From: Glandiceps talaboti
Lineage: Eukaryota > Hemichordata > Enteropneusta > Spengelidae
Length of the DNA stretch: 64,000 nt
Direction of reading: 5' to 3'
NCBI RefSeq assembly: GCF_964340395.1
Contig: NC_135549.1
Coordinates: forward strand, 7,390,001 to 7,454,000
Part shown: positions 1 through 12,600 of the stretch, piece after piece
How positions within the stretch are numbered: the first letter of the stretch is position 1
Layout: each line of letters opens with the position of its first letter
Position numbers and translations under genes: made by a program
Notes under the pieces: model-generated
What the model was told of the DNA's origin: nothing
Seen by the model: the letters and a program-made list of their open reading frames with translations, nothing else
Database searches by the model: none

Positions 1-3000
1 TGCACATTTAAAAGATTGAATGTGAAACTGCAGATTGTATGTATACATTAGTCATATCAACATCTTTATTGGTTAAATAGCTGTTTTAATGAATTCCATC
101 TATATTCTGATAAAATGATGACTCATTTGTAATTTCAATAAATCGGTTTTTGGATAAGTCATACAAGTGCAAAGAAATGGTGAAACTGTCAGTGTCTATT
201 ATATTTTCAGATAACATCAGCATGCAGAGATTCTTATTGTGAAGCCATCACATGGATAGTGTGTACAAAGCATTATGGGAAAGTCTAATGACTTTGGTGA
301 TACATGTAGATCATTCATCAATAATACACTCCTGAGGGATTTTTTCTGGGTATTTTTACAATGTTGATGTCAATTTGAGTGGGGCAAATGGCTAATAAAC
401 TGTAGTAATGGCCAAAATGGCCTTGATAGATATTACAAAAACAGACAAATTGAAATAATGGTAAACTAATGGCCCAGTGTAGATCAAGTCAACTATCAAT
501 GTTTTGGATAAATTCATCACTATTAAATTGGTTACCAGGTTTACTTTTTGTTTCACAACCTTTCCTATACAATTTACAGATGTGATCTGATGAATATGGA
601 GAGCCCTGTTGTTATTTGAAATAAATATCTGTGTGCAATTGAAAACTTCAAAGCAATAACTTCTGGGGTTTTAAGCTCCCTCTGGTTACATATTCCAAAT
701 ATACAAATGTTGTACTGTTTGAAAATGATCAAGCTTACTTCTGTTCCTCTTGTTCACTTGTACAAAATCTTTCCTATTCATTCTTTCTGTTCTACTTCTA
801 TAATTGCTAAGCATAACTTCCAGCTACAGTAGTTTCCACAATGGCCTAAAATAAATTCTTCAAAGGTCTAAATCTGTGCCAATAATTTAAAACCTCTGTT
901 TTGAACTCTGATACCTTTACCCAGTGACTCTCTTGGCCTTGCAAAACCATGCATTCATGACTCAAATATCCACGCTTTAGGTCAGTAGTACTAAAGATTA
1001 TAAATCACTCAAGTTGTCAAATCCTAGAGATTCCAATATTTGTTGAAATAATTGACAGTAGCTCTAGAATGACAACATTTCATAACATAAAGTATTTGAT
1101 GGGCAGGTACTTGACAGAAGGTCTAATAGACCAGCCACATGTTTTTAAATCACAAAATTAGATGCTGTCAGCCTATTATAGACAGAGCTGATAATCCTTA
1201 ACACATACTTTTTAGACGTAACATAAGAACAAATGTACTTTTAAGGGCATACAATGAGTCACACTACTGGTCTTGTATTGAATAGAAGTGTACACTGCTG
1301 TTACATTCTCTTACACAAAAATGTTTATTTTGCATTTATGATTTGTATTTCAATGGTATTAGTTGCATATTTATCACAACTACTCCTTCACTGATTCCAC
1401 ATACATTAATGTTGTATTCCTGTGTTTATACATGGCCACACAGACAAATGTAGAAGACAACCACTTAATATGCCCTTTGACCTTTAAAAATTCAAGATGG
1501 TGTAGACCCACAGTCATCATAAGTAACATACAAACAGCTCAGCCTGTTGTAATCAGTAAATATGTATGAAATTAACATGGGTAAATGTTTTCATTCAGTC
1601 CTTATATAGACCACACATTATAAATTGAAATTTGATATTATATCTGTCACACAGTAGTTTCAAGTACATTTGATGCATGTAAATTTTTGAACCTCTTTAC
1701 AAAAAAATATTTGTGTAAAATGTTTTGTAAAAATGCCAGACAGCATTGGGAAAGAAGAAGACAAACTATGTGTAACTTAGAATTATTCAGAATATACTAG
1801 CATGCTTGCCAGGAATAAATTTCACATGATAAATTATTCATTTTTAATTTAACTTTTTCTTGTCTGTATGGTTGACAAAAATTCACAGCTCAAATGACAT
1901 GTGCAAATAGGAATAGTGATAATTTAATACGCGCAGCCAACCTGCACTACTATCACCTTGTAATTTGTGTGAAATGATGAGAAACAAGTCTATCTGTATG
2001 CCTGCGGCACTAATAAAATTTAAAGTAAATTTGTTGTCAATGGAAGTCATAGCTGCACACCTTAAGTGACCTTGTCCTTGCAGATAATGTTACTGTCCTT
2101 TCTTTGGACTTGACCTACATTATATGAAGCAGCAGGGGTACCTATGGGTGATTTAATCTCACCACACCCATTATCAGTATGATACCAAACTCTGTAATAA
2201 AAGGTTGAGGTACCTAGTAGGAATTTCAATCATCCACATATCTGTATTCCATCTCAAGTAGCTTCGCAAGCATGCCCCCTTTTACACTTGTTCATTCAAC
2301 AAACATGAAATCATCATGGTTGATGCACATCATTTCACTGGCGTGAACTCTTCAAACATGAGAATTTATACAGAACATTTATTCTGATGGTTTATGACTA
2401 TTTCATATTATGTTGACCTGAAGGCATGATTGATTGATTGGCATATACATTTGAATTTCTTTGATTATGGTGAAAAGATGGACAGGACGAAATTCTACTA
2501 AATTTTTTTCTCAACAGATTTTCCTGAGACAAAATATAGACAACTATTCATTTTCAGTAAATACTAACTTATCATTTGACAAACTGACAAATAAATACTT
2601 TCAACTTGATGTAAATTGATTCAAAATATATTCATATGGTATATCTAATTTCATTCTTAACTGAAGATGACGCCTTTACAATCAATGATTACTTATCCAA
2701 TGTCATTGCAAATGTCATAAATGTCACAATTTTATCAAGGTCAAAGGTCACATAATCAATTCTCTTGATGAACTTTGACTTCCTGTGACCATTGATTTTC
2801 ACAGATTATACCTACACAATGTTGCATAAATAGAAATGACAACAATGGCATCTAATCTTTTGTTCTGATTGAGGAAGAAAATATGACCCTGTTCCATTAA
2901 CTTTGCATACAATGCTGATGGGGGTTAACCTGGTTATACAATTTAAATACAACAGAACTGTTTCAACTTCTTGTATCATTATGTAATTTATATCCTACAA

Positions 3001-3779
3001 AATGCACCATTGTCAGTAGCATACATGTAGTTCATGAATTTGTTCCCTTGTAAATACACTTCAAAAACATTACACAGAATACAACTACATATTACATTTG
3101 ACAAAAACACTTCATAAATATTCAATATAAAATCATTCTAGTTATAAACATATCAAGTAAACTGATATCCAACTATAAGAATTTACAATAACAAGTATTC
3201 TTTTCACTACAGATGTCAAAGGTAACTTTATGAATAAAACTGACAATGTAAGTTTGGACCTTCATGCAACAGATACTCTACAATGTAATTTGCATTCACT
3301 CTGACTCAATATTTTCTTTTCCTACACCATGTTTGGTAGAAGACAAACAAAAGTGTTGTATTTGAAGGTGTCTGGAGACCACTCAGCTATTCAGATGGTA
3401 TGATCATTGATGTTGTTGGCACCCTTATTTTTAAGTTGGCTGCGATTCAACTTTTGAACCTTACCAACTTACAGTTTCTGTAGCCAGAATTAATATTTAT
3501 TGTAAACTCAAATTTGATGGGACAACACATTACAAAACAGAAAAATGTGCGTGAATACACTCCACAAAAACAACATGGAACAATTAAATCAGGTTTGAGC
3601 TGTCATATGACAGCATGTGATTGTACTAATAAGATAAGACTGATAGCTTAATTGTAAATCATATACTATGTAATCAATGATTTTAGTTGTGAGCCTCATC
3701 TAGCCACTACATACATTCCCCTGAACACCTCTGATACCTGCATACTAAACATATTTTGTACAAACAAAAAGTGATGAAT

Positions 3780-4460
3780 GTACTTCCCAGACTTCACCAA
3801 GTGACATGTGTATGACAATGACATAACCATGACTATGTTACATGTAAATGTCTGCTGAATGTCAACTTAGCGTCTAGAAATTGTTTTTGCTTTGAATCTT
3901 GACCTGACATTTGGAAAATACTTTTGCTCTTTTTATACTTTTATATTTATATCTGTGACATCTGCACATTGTAAAATAACTTTTGTACAGATATACAAAT
4001 GTAACATGATATACGTACATGTACAATGTACCTCTCTGACTTCATCAAGTGATGTGTATGATTCAGTACCATGCTGACATCCAGACTACATGTGTATGAC
4101 AATGGTACTATAACCAAGATTGTGTTAAAACTGTCACTTCAATGGCAATTTAGTGTCTAGCGAATGTTTTTTTCCTTTAAATTTCAAGCTGACATTTGAA
4201 AACAACTCGTTGCTCTTTTTATACATTGTAATTGTATATGTGACAGCTGTACACTGTAAGAAATTTTGTCTGGACAAAAAAATGATATATGTATCTCAGA
4301 GACTTTACCAAGTGGCATGTGTACGACAATGACATACCACATGTAGCAATAACACTTGTGTTCACTGTCTGTTAACCTAAAATGGCAATTTAGTGTCTAG
4401 ATAACAATATTTCTTTTTTTCAAATCTGAACCTCGCATTCAAAAATTAACATACTTCTTG
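3780..4460. repeat. Long-period imperfect tandem repeat, about 240-285 bp unit
   Basis: Three diverged copies follow one another. The shared landmark is a stretch reading like 'aatggcaatttagtgtctag' near 3863, 4141 and 4381, followed each time by a T-rich block, a 'tgacatttg' like segment and a 'ttgctctttttata' like segment (clear in the first two copies). Copies differ by many substitutions and indels, so the array is old. It lies in the ERC intron. Confidence 0.6.
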
Positions 4461-4672
4461 CTATATGTGTATGACATTAAAATTACTATTGAAAAGTTTG
4501 CTGCTCAGTATGCATGTGAATAGATGCTGGTATGGCAAATGACATGTTAAGTATGAATATATTTTCATGGATTGCACTGGCTTCAAGTCAAGCAGCACAG
4601 AGGCACCAAATTGAACCCTCTGGAGACTAATAAGACTGACAGCTGAAGTAGTAGTAAGATTAATTTGATTTG

Positions 4673-4716
4673 TTCATTCATTCATTCATTCATTCATTCT
4701 TTCATTCATTCATTCA
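4673..4716. repeat. (ATTC)n microsatellite
   Basis: About ten copies of a CATT/ATTC tetranucleotide with one or two interruptions, in the ERC intron. Confidence 0.9.
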
Positions 4717-5318
4717 TTAATCATTCTATTTATACTTACACTTATCAATTAAATCCATTTGTCTATTTAGAACTGTATATGTTTAGTCATCCATACATAA
4801 TTTCTCTGTAAATATTATTGTTTGTGATGCCTGTTTACTTCTTACTTGAAGTTATTTACCCAATGACATAATTATGCCTACCAAAGTGTCACAGTGTGTG
4901 GTCAGACATCAATTGCCTGTTTACAGGTTTGTTGTACACAGACCAAACATATGCATAAAATATGGAGAGAAACACAGAAAAACAAATGCATTAGTTCTAA
5001 AGGCAAGATTACAATTTGATTATTACTGTGGGATATCTTAAGGCCAATTTGATTTCTGTGACATCAATCAGTTTTATATCTTAAGTTTATAAAGACCTGT
5101 TTTATTTTTATCATAACTGTGTCCTTGAAAGTACTTTACTATACTGTCAATGGATGTGTGAAGGGCTCTGTGTTTTGATCTTGTAACAGTGTGGTCACTT
5201 CCTGTACACACTTTCACCGGAAGCACGTTCACTTCAGCTTACATCATCACAGTTTCAAAACTTGTTACTAAGAAAGGAAAAATGAGAAATTGCCACAAAG
5301 ACATAATAATGCCCTTAC

Positions 5319-6062
5319 CTGATTTTCTTCACTTGTCATATTATTATGTTCATTTAAAACAACAAATTTGTTGTTTTCTTCTTTCCTCAGTGCCCTTTCT
5401 TTCTTCAGTTCTGGACTCCAGAATGTTTTAATACTGTTCATACTGGACTGCAGTTTGGTTTCCTTTGTCTCAAGTTCTTTCTTGAGTCTAGAGTTCGCTT
5501 TCTGTAAGTCTGACATCTGAGTTTGTAAATCCAGTATCAAAGTATCCCTCACCTGTCTGAGTTCATGAGACGGTGGTAGGCCCATATGTGAGGACATTGT
5601 CATTTCGCTAACTTGGTGCATGTTATCCGGCATGTGTTTTCTATATTCCTGTCCTGATCCAAGACTATTTGACCGACTATGTGACGGTGTATGTTGTGGG
5701 GAAAGAGACACTCCGTGTCTGCTCAAAGAACCTTGCCTAGGTAGAGTATGGGATCGTGCTGTACTCGAACTACTGTCACTCAGACTGGCACTTACTGGTA
5801 ACGATAAAGGTTCTCCCATGAACTCCAAACTTGTGTTATAGACAGCACTCAATGACTGGACTTGTTCCATAGGCAAATGACCGGAACTAGAACTCATGTC
5901 ACCCATGTGTGACCGACTGAGATGTGGAGAACGGGAAACACTTTGGGGACCGTAGGCGTTTGCCCCTCCCCCTCCCACAGCTGATGATGGATCCGATTTC
6001 TGATGTGACTGGTGATGAACGACATCTCTTTGCGGTCGCGGCGAACGTCGGGGACTATACAT
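5319..6062 (-). CDS. ERC: ERC/ELKS/CAST family scaffold, first coding exon (5' part of gene)
   Basis: 248 codons of the N-terminus of an ERC (ELKS/Rab6-interacting/CAST) protein, a coiled-coil scaffold of the presynaptic active zone and of cortical vesicle docking sites. The first 165 residues are Ser/Pro/His-rich and disordered, as in ERC1/2. The diagnostic part is the end: a heptad-rich stretch beginning RQVRDTLILDLQTQM, then the near-invariant SSMNSIKTFWSPELKKERAL, ending EENQ at the splice donor. I take the ATG at 6060-6062 (protein starts MYSPRRSPR) because vertebrate ERC proteins start MYGS... and the -3 base is A. An in-frame ATG 21 codons upstream (6123-6125) is possible but lacks family support. 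The exon ends in phase 0. The rest of the gene lies left of the window. Human has two paralogues, ERC1 and ERC2; I cannot separate them here and expect a single pro-orthologue. Confidence 0.88.
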
Positions 6063-6401
6063 TATTATAAGCCCAAGATCACCATCTACTTGACCTAATT
6101 TCAGCAAATATCCATCTCGACACAAGAGCTGTTACTAGTATACAAAATAAACAATATTAGTGGAAATTTTTTGTGACTTACGCACCGAATTTCATTCAGC
6201 CATTGTCCCCGTTGACATCGAATGCCGATCTGATCAGACGATGAAATCCAAAATGGCTTCGGCTTGTAAATTATTCATGAGCGATTACGACATTTTTCAA
6301 GTCGGAGGTTGAAAAAATGTAATCTCTTCCTTTCACACAGGAAGCCATGAAATCAGAGTGAGTTTGGTTCGAATGCTTGAGTCAAAACAATTTTTATCTG
6401 A

Positions 6402-6409
6402 GCGCGAAA
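6402..6409. promoter_or_regulatory. E2F-like site
   Basis: GCGCGAAA, the complement of TTTCGCGC, the classical E2F consensus. It lies about 190 bp upstream of the RAD52 start codon, sensible for a cell-cycle-linked recombination gene. Sequence match only. Confidence 0.4.
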
Positions 6410-6465
6410 TTCGGTAGGAAACAACAAGATCTAAGAAAGGGCGACTGTATTTACACGGGTGATTT

Positions 6466-6476
6466 GATTGGCTGAT
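6466..6476 (-). promoter_or_regulatory. CCAAT box (NF-Y-like)
   Basis: GATTGGCTGAT on plus is a good NF-Y/CCAAT match in inverted orientation, 125 bp upstream of the RAD52 ATG. Sequence match only. Confidence 0.4.
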
Positions 6477-6600
6477 TAGTAAAATTGCGCACAATTCAAA
6501 TTTCTTAATATGCGCATTTTAAAAACAGCGTCCTGACGGTACGGCTCAACGCGGAAGCCAGAAAAGCAGCACCGAAATCGTCGTGATTGCGTCGTAGATC

Positions 6601-9600
6601 ATGGCGAAATCAAACACAACTTGTTTTGGACAGGTACGTTAGAAACTAAAGTATGTTTCCAGGATTACAGCAGAACAATAAGCATGATAAGGGGAATACA
6701 AAATAACGAAAAGCGTGAAATTGTATGTTGACCAGATGGTTGATGGCGATCACTGCGTGAGGGCTGTTATTCTGAAAATAAACAATGCTGTAATATCAAA
6801 ATACTTTTCAAGTAAATAACCATTAATACTCACATATATTAATTAATAATTTATCCCCAAGGACAGTGTTGAAGTCAAACAGAACAATTGAGAGATGCGT
6901 GTATACACCCACAAGAGGACATGTCGCTAAATTACATCAGAAATTAGCCAGGTTGGATACTAGGATTAGGAAGAACTGTTTTCCTGTTCGAGTGATCAAA
7001 GAATGGAATCTTTACCGGACTATGTTGTATTATCCAAGGATATAAATGACTTCAAAAATAACAATTATCGGCACTTCCGTATCAGACTCTGATGGGATGT
7101 TATTATCCTAGGATATCCAATCCCTAAATAAACTAAATTTACATACACCATTATACCAATCATACATTGTTCAAAGCGTATATCCATGCTTGGAGGTAGA
7201 ATCGTTAACCAGAGTCTTACTTACCGTCATGGTTAGCTGTAGATCCACAGGTACTTCAATCAATCTGTATGGTATGGAATTTTTTTTAATTGTGTAGTAC
7301 ATGTATTTACTATGCAGTTTAAAAAAAATCCCTGATTCAAGTTTTTTTTTTACCATGCAATTTTTAAAAATAAATTCCATACATATTGATTTAAGTGCCT
7401 ACATGTGTAGACCCTGTATCTCAGCAAGAAAAATGTGAATATCATAATTATGATATATTTCACAAATATTATGATGTCATATTAAAAATGAGGCATGGCA
7501 TATATCCATGATGTAAGTTGTAACATATTTCGCCTTTTTGCTTAGTTAAGTTCTTATTCTAAATTCTCAACAATCAACCACATTGTACACACCTTTACCA
7601 GCAGTGAGTATAAGCATAGACCCTACTTTTGTGTAGGGTCTATGGTACATGTATATGGATATTTGCTGTACACTACCAGATTTGTCTTCCTCTTTTTCAC
7701 ATTGATACAGGAATACATATTGGACACAGAGCCCAGAATGACTATTACCTGTGAGGATGTTTAATGTGTCAGGCCCTACTAGGTTTATGGTGATCTAAAT
7801 CAGAGTCTGTGGATAATTTGACTTTATATCACTGTTTATACAAAAAATGTAACTGTATTTCCAGTTTAAATTGATCAAGAATTCAACTTTAATTTAAATT
7901 TGTACTCAAAATACAATTATCTTATATATCAAAATACAAAATCACATGTCATTTGTAATTTCAACACATTTATCCTGTTTACTACACAGTTGTAATATAC
8001 ATCATTAGCTATAGACTGTAAGATACATCATGTCATCCTGCCCTCACCAGCCTCCTCTCCCCTGACTTGGGAGGGGTTGACTGATGTGTGAGGGCGCCCA
8101 ACCATTGTGTACCTTACAGACTACATTAGTAAGTACATGCTTGTACTGTGCATCACTCATATCTACTGGTAATAAGGTATTGGAACTCAACAATAAACAG
8201 GCTGGGAACATTTTGGATGTGACATATTATGATATTCATAAATACAATAACATTTATCTCATTTATTGAAATATTCCATTTGCCCACCAACAGACTGAAT
8301 TCACTGAAGATGAACATAAAGCAATCCAAGGTGCATTGCGTCAGAGACTTGGACCTGAGTTTATTAGTCAAAGAGCAGGACCAGGTGGTCAAAAGGTAAT
8401 ATGCATAATAATTATATATCAAGAGTAGGACCAGGTGGTCAAAAGGTAATATGCATAATAATTATATATCAAGAGTAGGACCAGGTGGTCAAAAGGTAAT
8501 ATGCATAATAATTGTATATCAAGAGTAGGACCAGGTGGTCAAAAGGTAATATGCATAATAATTGTATATCAAGAGTAGGACCAGGTGATCAAAAGGTAAT
8601 ATGCATAATAATTATATATCAAGGGTAGGACCAGGTGATCAAAAGGTAATATGCATAATAATTATATATCAAGAGTAGGACCAGGTAGTCAAAAGGTAAT
8701 ATGTATAATAATTGTATATCAATAGTAGGACCAGGTGATCAAAAGGTAATATGCATAATAATTATATACCAAGAGTAGGACCAGGTGATCAAAAGGTAAT
8801 ATGCATAATAATTATATATCAAGAGTAGGACCAGGTGGTCAAAAGGTAATATGTATAATAATTATATATCAAGAGTAGGACCAGGTGATCAAAAGGTAAT
8901 ATGCATAATAATTATATACCAAGAGTAGGACCAGGTGATCAAAAGGTAATATGCATAATAATTATATATCAAGAGTAGGACCAGGTGGTCAAAAGGTAAT
9001 ATGTATAATAATTGTATATCAATAGTAGGACCAGGTAGTCAAAAGGTAATATGCATATGCATAATAATTATATATCAAGAGTAGGACCAGGTGATCAAAA
9101 GGTAATATGCATAATAATTATATATCAAGAGTAGGACCAGGTGGTCAAAAGGTAATATGCATAATAATTATATATCAAGAGTAGGACCAGGTGGTCAGTT
9201 GCATACAATAAAGAAACATTGAATAACTGTGTTAAAGGTATAAGTGTACAAACTGGAACTGACTGAAAAATGGTCAATAGAGTACATAACCTTTTTTTTA
9301 GTGTTGCAAGTAGTAAGCAAACCATAGAACAGGTCAAACTGTATTCAGTCAAATTCAGAGAGTTCTTGTGATGATCCTATTTGGAGGCATTGCATGACTT
9401 TGATCAGTAAATACACCTTTGAAAGCTAATGGATGTACTTCACCTACCATTATAATTACTGATAGTATAAAGTCAATTGCCAGTAAAATACACATGGATG
9501 AAATTTTGCTGAACTTGACTTCAATAATGTGACCATTACACATGAACATCTCATACAAAATCAGTGACATTGAAATAATCTGACCTATACATATGTATAT

Positions 9601-12600
9601 GTTATACATGTTCAGTGACCTTTGGATAATCTTACCTATACATATGTACATGACATGCAAAGTCAGTGACCTTGGAATAATCTGACCTATGCACATGTAA
9701 ATGTCATATATGTTCAGTGACCTTGGAATAATCTGACCTACACATGTTCCATGACCTTGGAATAAGTTCGGTATATTGATTCCATTTATCCTTATGTTAC
9801 TCTAATTTACTAAGCTGTGGACGTGCTTCATGATAGAAATTTTCACAGCATGTGTTAAATTTTAATACCTTTCTAGTACTGCTGGTAAATAATACTTTGA
9901 TTGAGAAACTATTGCTGATTAGCTAATCTTTATACTTCAAAAGCTTCTATAGAAACTGTATAATCTCCTTCAGTGGTGAGGAAGCTGTATTTTTTAATGA
10001 TGTTAAATTTCTTTTCTTCCCATCTCATCAGTTGGCATATGTAGAGGGCTGGAGAGTTGTTCAGCTGGCCAATGAAACATTTGGTTTCAATGGATGGTCA
10101 CATTCAATCACACATCAAAATATTGGTGAGTAGCAGTTTGAAGTAAACTAAATCATGATTTCAGTGATAACAATGTTCAAAAATGAACGGTTTCCATGGG
10201 AACAATAATGTAATTTCTGCAATGGTTGTCAAGGGAAATTTTTACCTGTTGACATCACTTTGATTGGTTAGTGTTTTGTGGCAAGCTAAAGTTGTGGTTG
10301 TCCCCTTCTTTAATATTAAATGTACACTTCAACAAAAGCATGACTAGCATAATGTCATGTACCATGTTACTGGTTGACTAGTTTGGAGTGACATGCAGTG
10401 ACCTTCACTCTTTGACCTCTGTCATGCTCCGTTAGAACCAGCTGATACAGTTGACATTCCTATACAGTCTAAAGAAGGCATTGAAGAGTTATTAACAAAC
10501 AAGTACTTGTTTCATCAGGAGTTACTTCATCATCATCACCCATCCCCATCACCTGCTTTCTCTCATCAATTTCAGTTGATCTATGAGCAAATTGAAACCG
10601 AATAAAATACAGCCTTGACAATTTCACAATTTAATAGTAAGACTATTATAAGACATGAAAATTATACTCAGCAACACAACAAGTGAAGCTCTCAGTACCA
10701 CATCCAAATCATTTAATGAGATTCATTTACTAAAAACATACTTACATTAGTAGTTTAGAACTATTAGATTACAACATCCAAGCTTCTTACATAAATTGAA
10801 AACTTTTTTTTCCAAATTTGTTCTTTTCAGATTTTGTTGACCAAGTGGGTCCAAAGTACTATGTTGGAGTCAGTGCTGTGGTTAAAGTCCAACTAAAAGT
10901 GAGTTTATGTCAATAATTTATATAACAATTCCATATTTTGTTTAATTTTGATTATGAAGATGGTTTTATATCATAAACTGAAATTCAACTTTGAAGCAAA
11001 CTCTATTGTTTTATCATACTTCAAATTATTACATTATTTTTAATTCTAAGAGTATCCCAAAATGTCAAAATAAAACTTGTGTAATAATGTACTAATATAC
11101 ATGTCATGTAATTAATACTTATCATAACGTAGCAGTCAACACTAGACTTATCTCTCAGATGTTATGAAATATTATCAAAAAATTTTAAATGTATTACCTA
11201 GGTAGTCTAAGTCTACAATATATCATATGTAATATTATTGACACTCTCTACTGGGGGTGTAATGTGAGATCTACATGTAAGACGATAAAGCATAGCCTAA
11301 ACTTAATGATTCTTTGAATCTGCCACTATACATGGTATTGTGTCATCTTCGTCTATAAATTGAAAAATGGTGATAAATGGATATACAGACATCTGTAATA
11401 CACCAATATATGGATGTTATCTTTCTCTATGATTGCAATCATGATGGATAAAATGATAATTTATTATTCATAGAGTACATGTTAAATGAGCAGAAAGATA
11501 TAAAAAAAAAATACAATTTCAATAATCCTAAAAATAGTTTATAGTTTGTATTCAAACTGAGCAAATAAATTAGAAATGTTCATGGTGATGAACTATTCTC
11601 TAAGGAGATGGAAGTGTTACATAAGAGAGTTGGTGATATATTTCTTGAAAGGATTTCCTGCCACTCTTTTTCTTTAGGATTTCCTTTCAGTTAATTCTGA
11701 AGTAATGTGTTCATCATGACAGCTAGTTAACTCTCTGAAGGATTTCTTTCCGTTTGTGTCAGTTCTGAAATAAAAGTTGTTATCACAGTGTTTTCCCGTA
11801 GGAAATTAACGACAACCAGTGATGAAAAGAGCATTAATCAATTCGTCAGTTTGTTTCATATGATAAAGTTTGTGTCAAAATTCCAAACATACAAAGTACA
11901 GGACTTTATACTGGCTGTATTTAATCAGCTGACCCAACACAATGTTGTCAACAACTGACTCTGCTGTTGTGGTATCATAAAAGTCTGGAACCTTGAACTT
12001 GAATGGACAGCTGATACTTGTTGGAGGTCAAGTCTATGAAGAATGTTTTGTTTGACCCCCTTGTATCCAGCATGGTTGTTCACGCATCACATTCCAGCAA
12101 CACAGCAGATTAAAACTACATGTTCTATCTATATGTAAGATGATGACAACATCTTTATTCAAATAACCTGAAGATATCAGACTTCTTTTAGTAGGTTTTG
12201 GACTTCTTTGGTAGGATTAATTTCCCGATAGTAAACAGATATTGCTAGTGTTGACAAGTTTGATACAATGGCAGGTTTTGTATTATAGTGGCCATCAACC
12301 CAATAAGATTGACCACAATATCTGACTACTTATCTCTATTTGTATCAGGATGGGGTTCATCATGAAGACATTGGGTATGGAGTCAGTGAAGGACTGAAGT
12401 CCAAGGCTTTGTCAATAGAGAAGGCCAGAAAGGAAGCTGTTACAGATGGCCTCAAGAGGGCGCTAAAGTAAGTAAGATACTACTGATCGTACCCCATGGC
12501 ATTACAGTATTCATTTAATGTCCTATTTTAAAACCTACACTAGCTGTAACTTTCGATCATTGGTTAAAATACCAAGGACACTAGACATGTTATAGCTTGT

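Larger units (their letters stand above)
1..5318 (-). other. First intron of the ERC gene (partial)
   Basis: This stretch lies downstream, on the minus strand, of the ERC first coding exon, which ends in a clean donor (CAG|GTAAG read on minus) at 5319/5318. I see no second ERC exon and no other coding exon on either strand, so the intron is at least 5.3 kb and leaves the window on the left. It holds AT-rich DNA, a long-period imperfect tandem repeat (about 3780-4460) and a short CATT microsatellite. The short open frames here are not supported by any recognisable domain. Confidence 0.7.
6063..6600. promoter_or_regulatory. Candidate bidirectional promoter between ERC and RAD52
   Basis: Only 538 bp separate the ERC start codon (minus) from the RAD52 start codon (plus). 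The interval is visibly richer in CpG than the flanks, has no good TATA box placed for either gene, and carries an E2F-like site (6402-6409) and a CCAAT box read on minus (6466-6476). Head-to-head DNA-repair genes with TATA-less promoters are a common animal arrangement. Human RAD52 and ERC1 are also head-to-head. Transcription start sites are not determinable from sequence; ERC could also have an upstream untranslated exon. Confidence 0.65.

Noticed and set aside
5620-5841. 73-aa plus ORF
   Set aside because: Antisense of the ERC first coding exon.
6063-6125. Upstream in-frame ERC start (MCRDGYLLKLGQ...)
   Set aside because: Open frame only; the family starts at the MY(G/S) Met and the residues before it resemble nothing in ERC proteins.
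8396-9197. CRISPR-like array
   Set aside because: Units are contiguous 50-bp repeats without unique spacers in a eukaryotic intron; a minisatellite.
9355-9696. 113-aa minus ORF with internal repeats
   Set aside because: Generated by the minisatellite in RAD52 intron 2.
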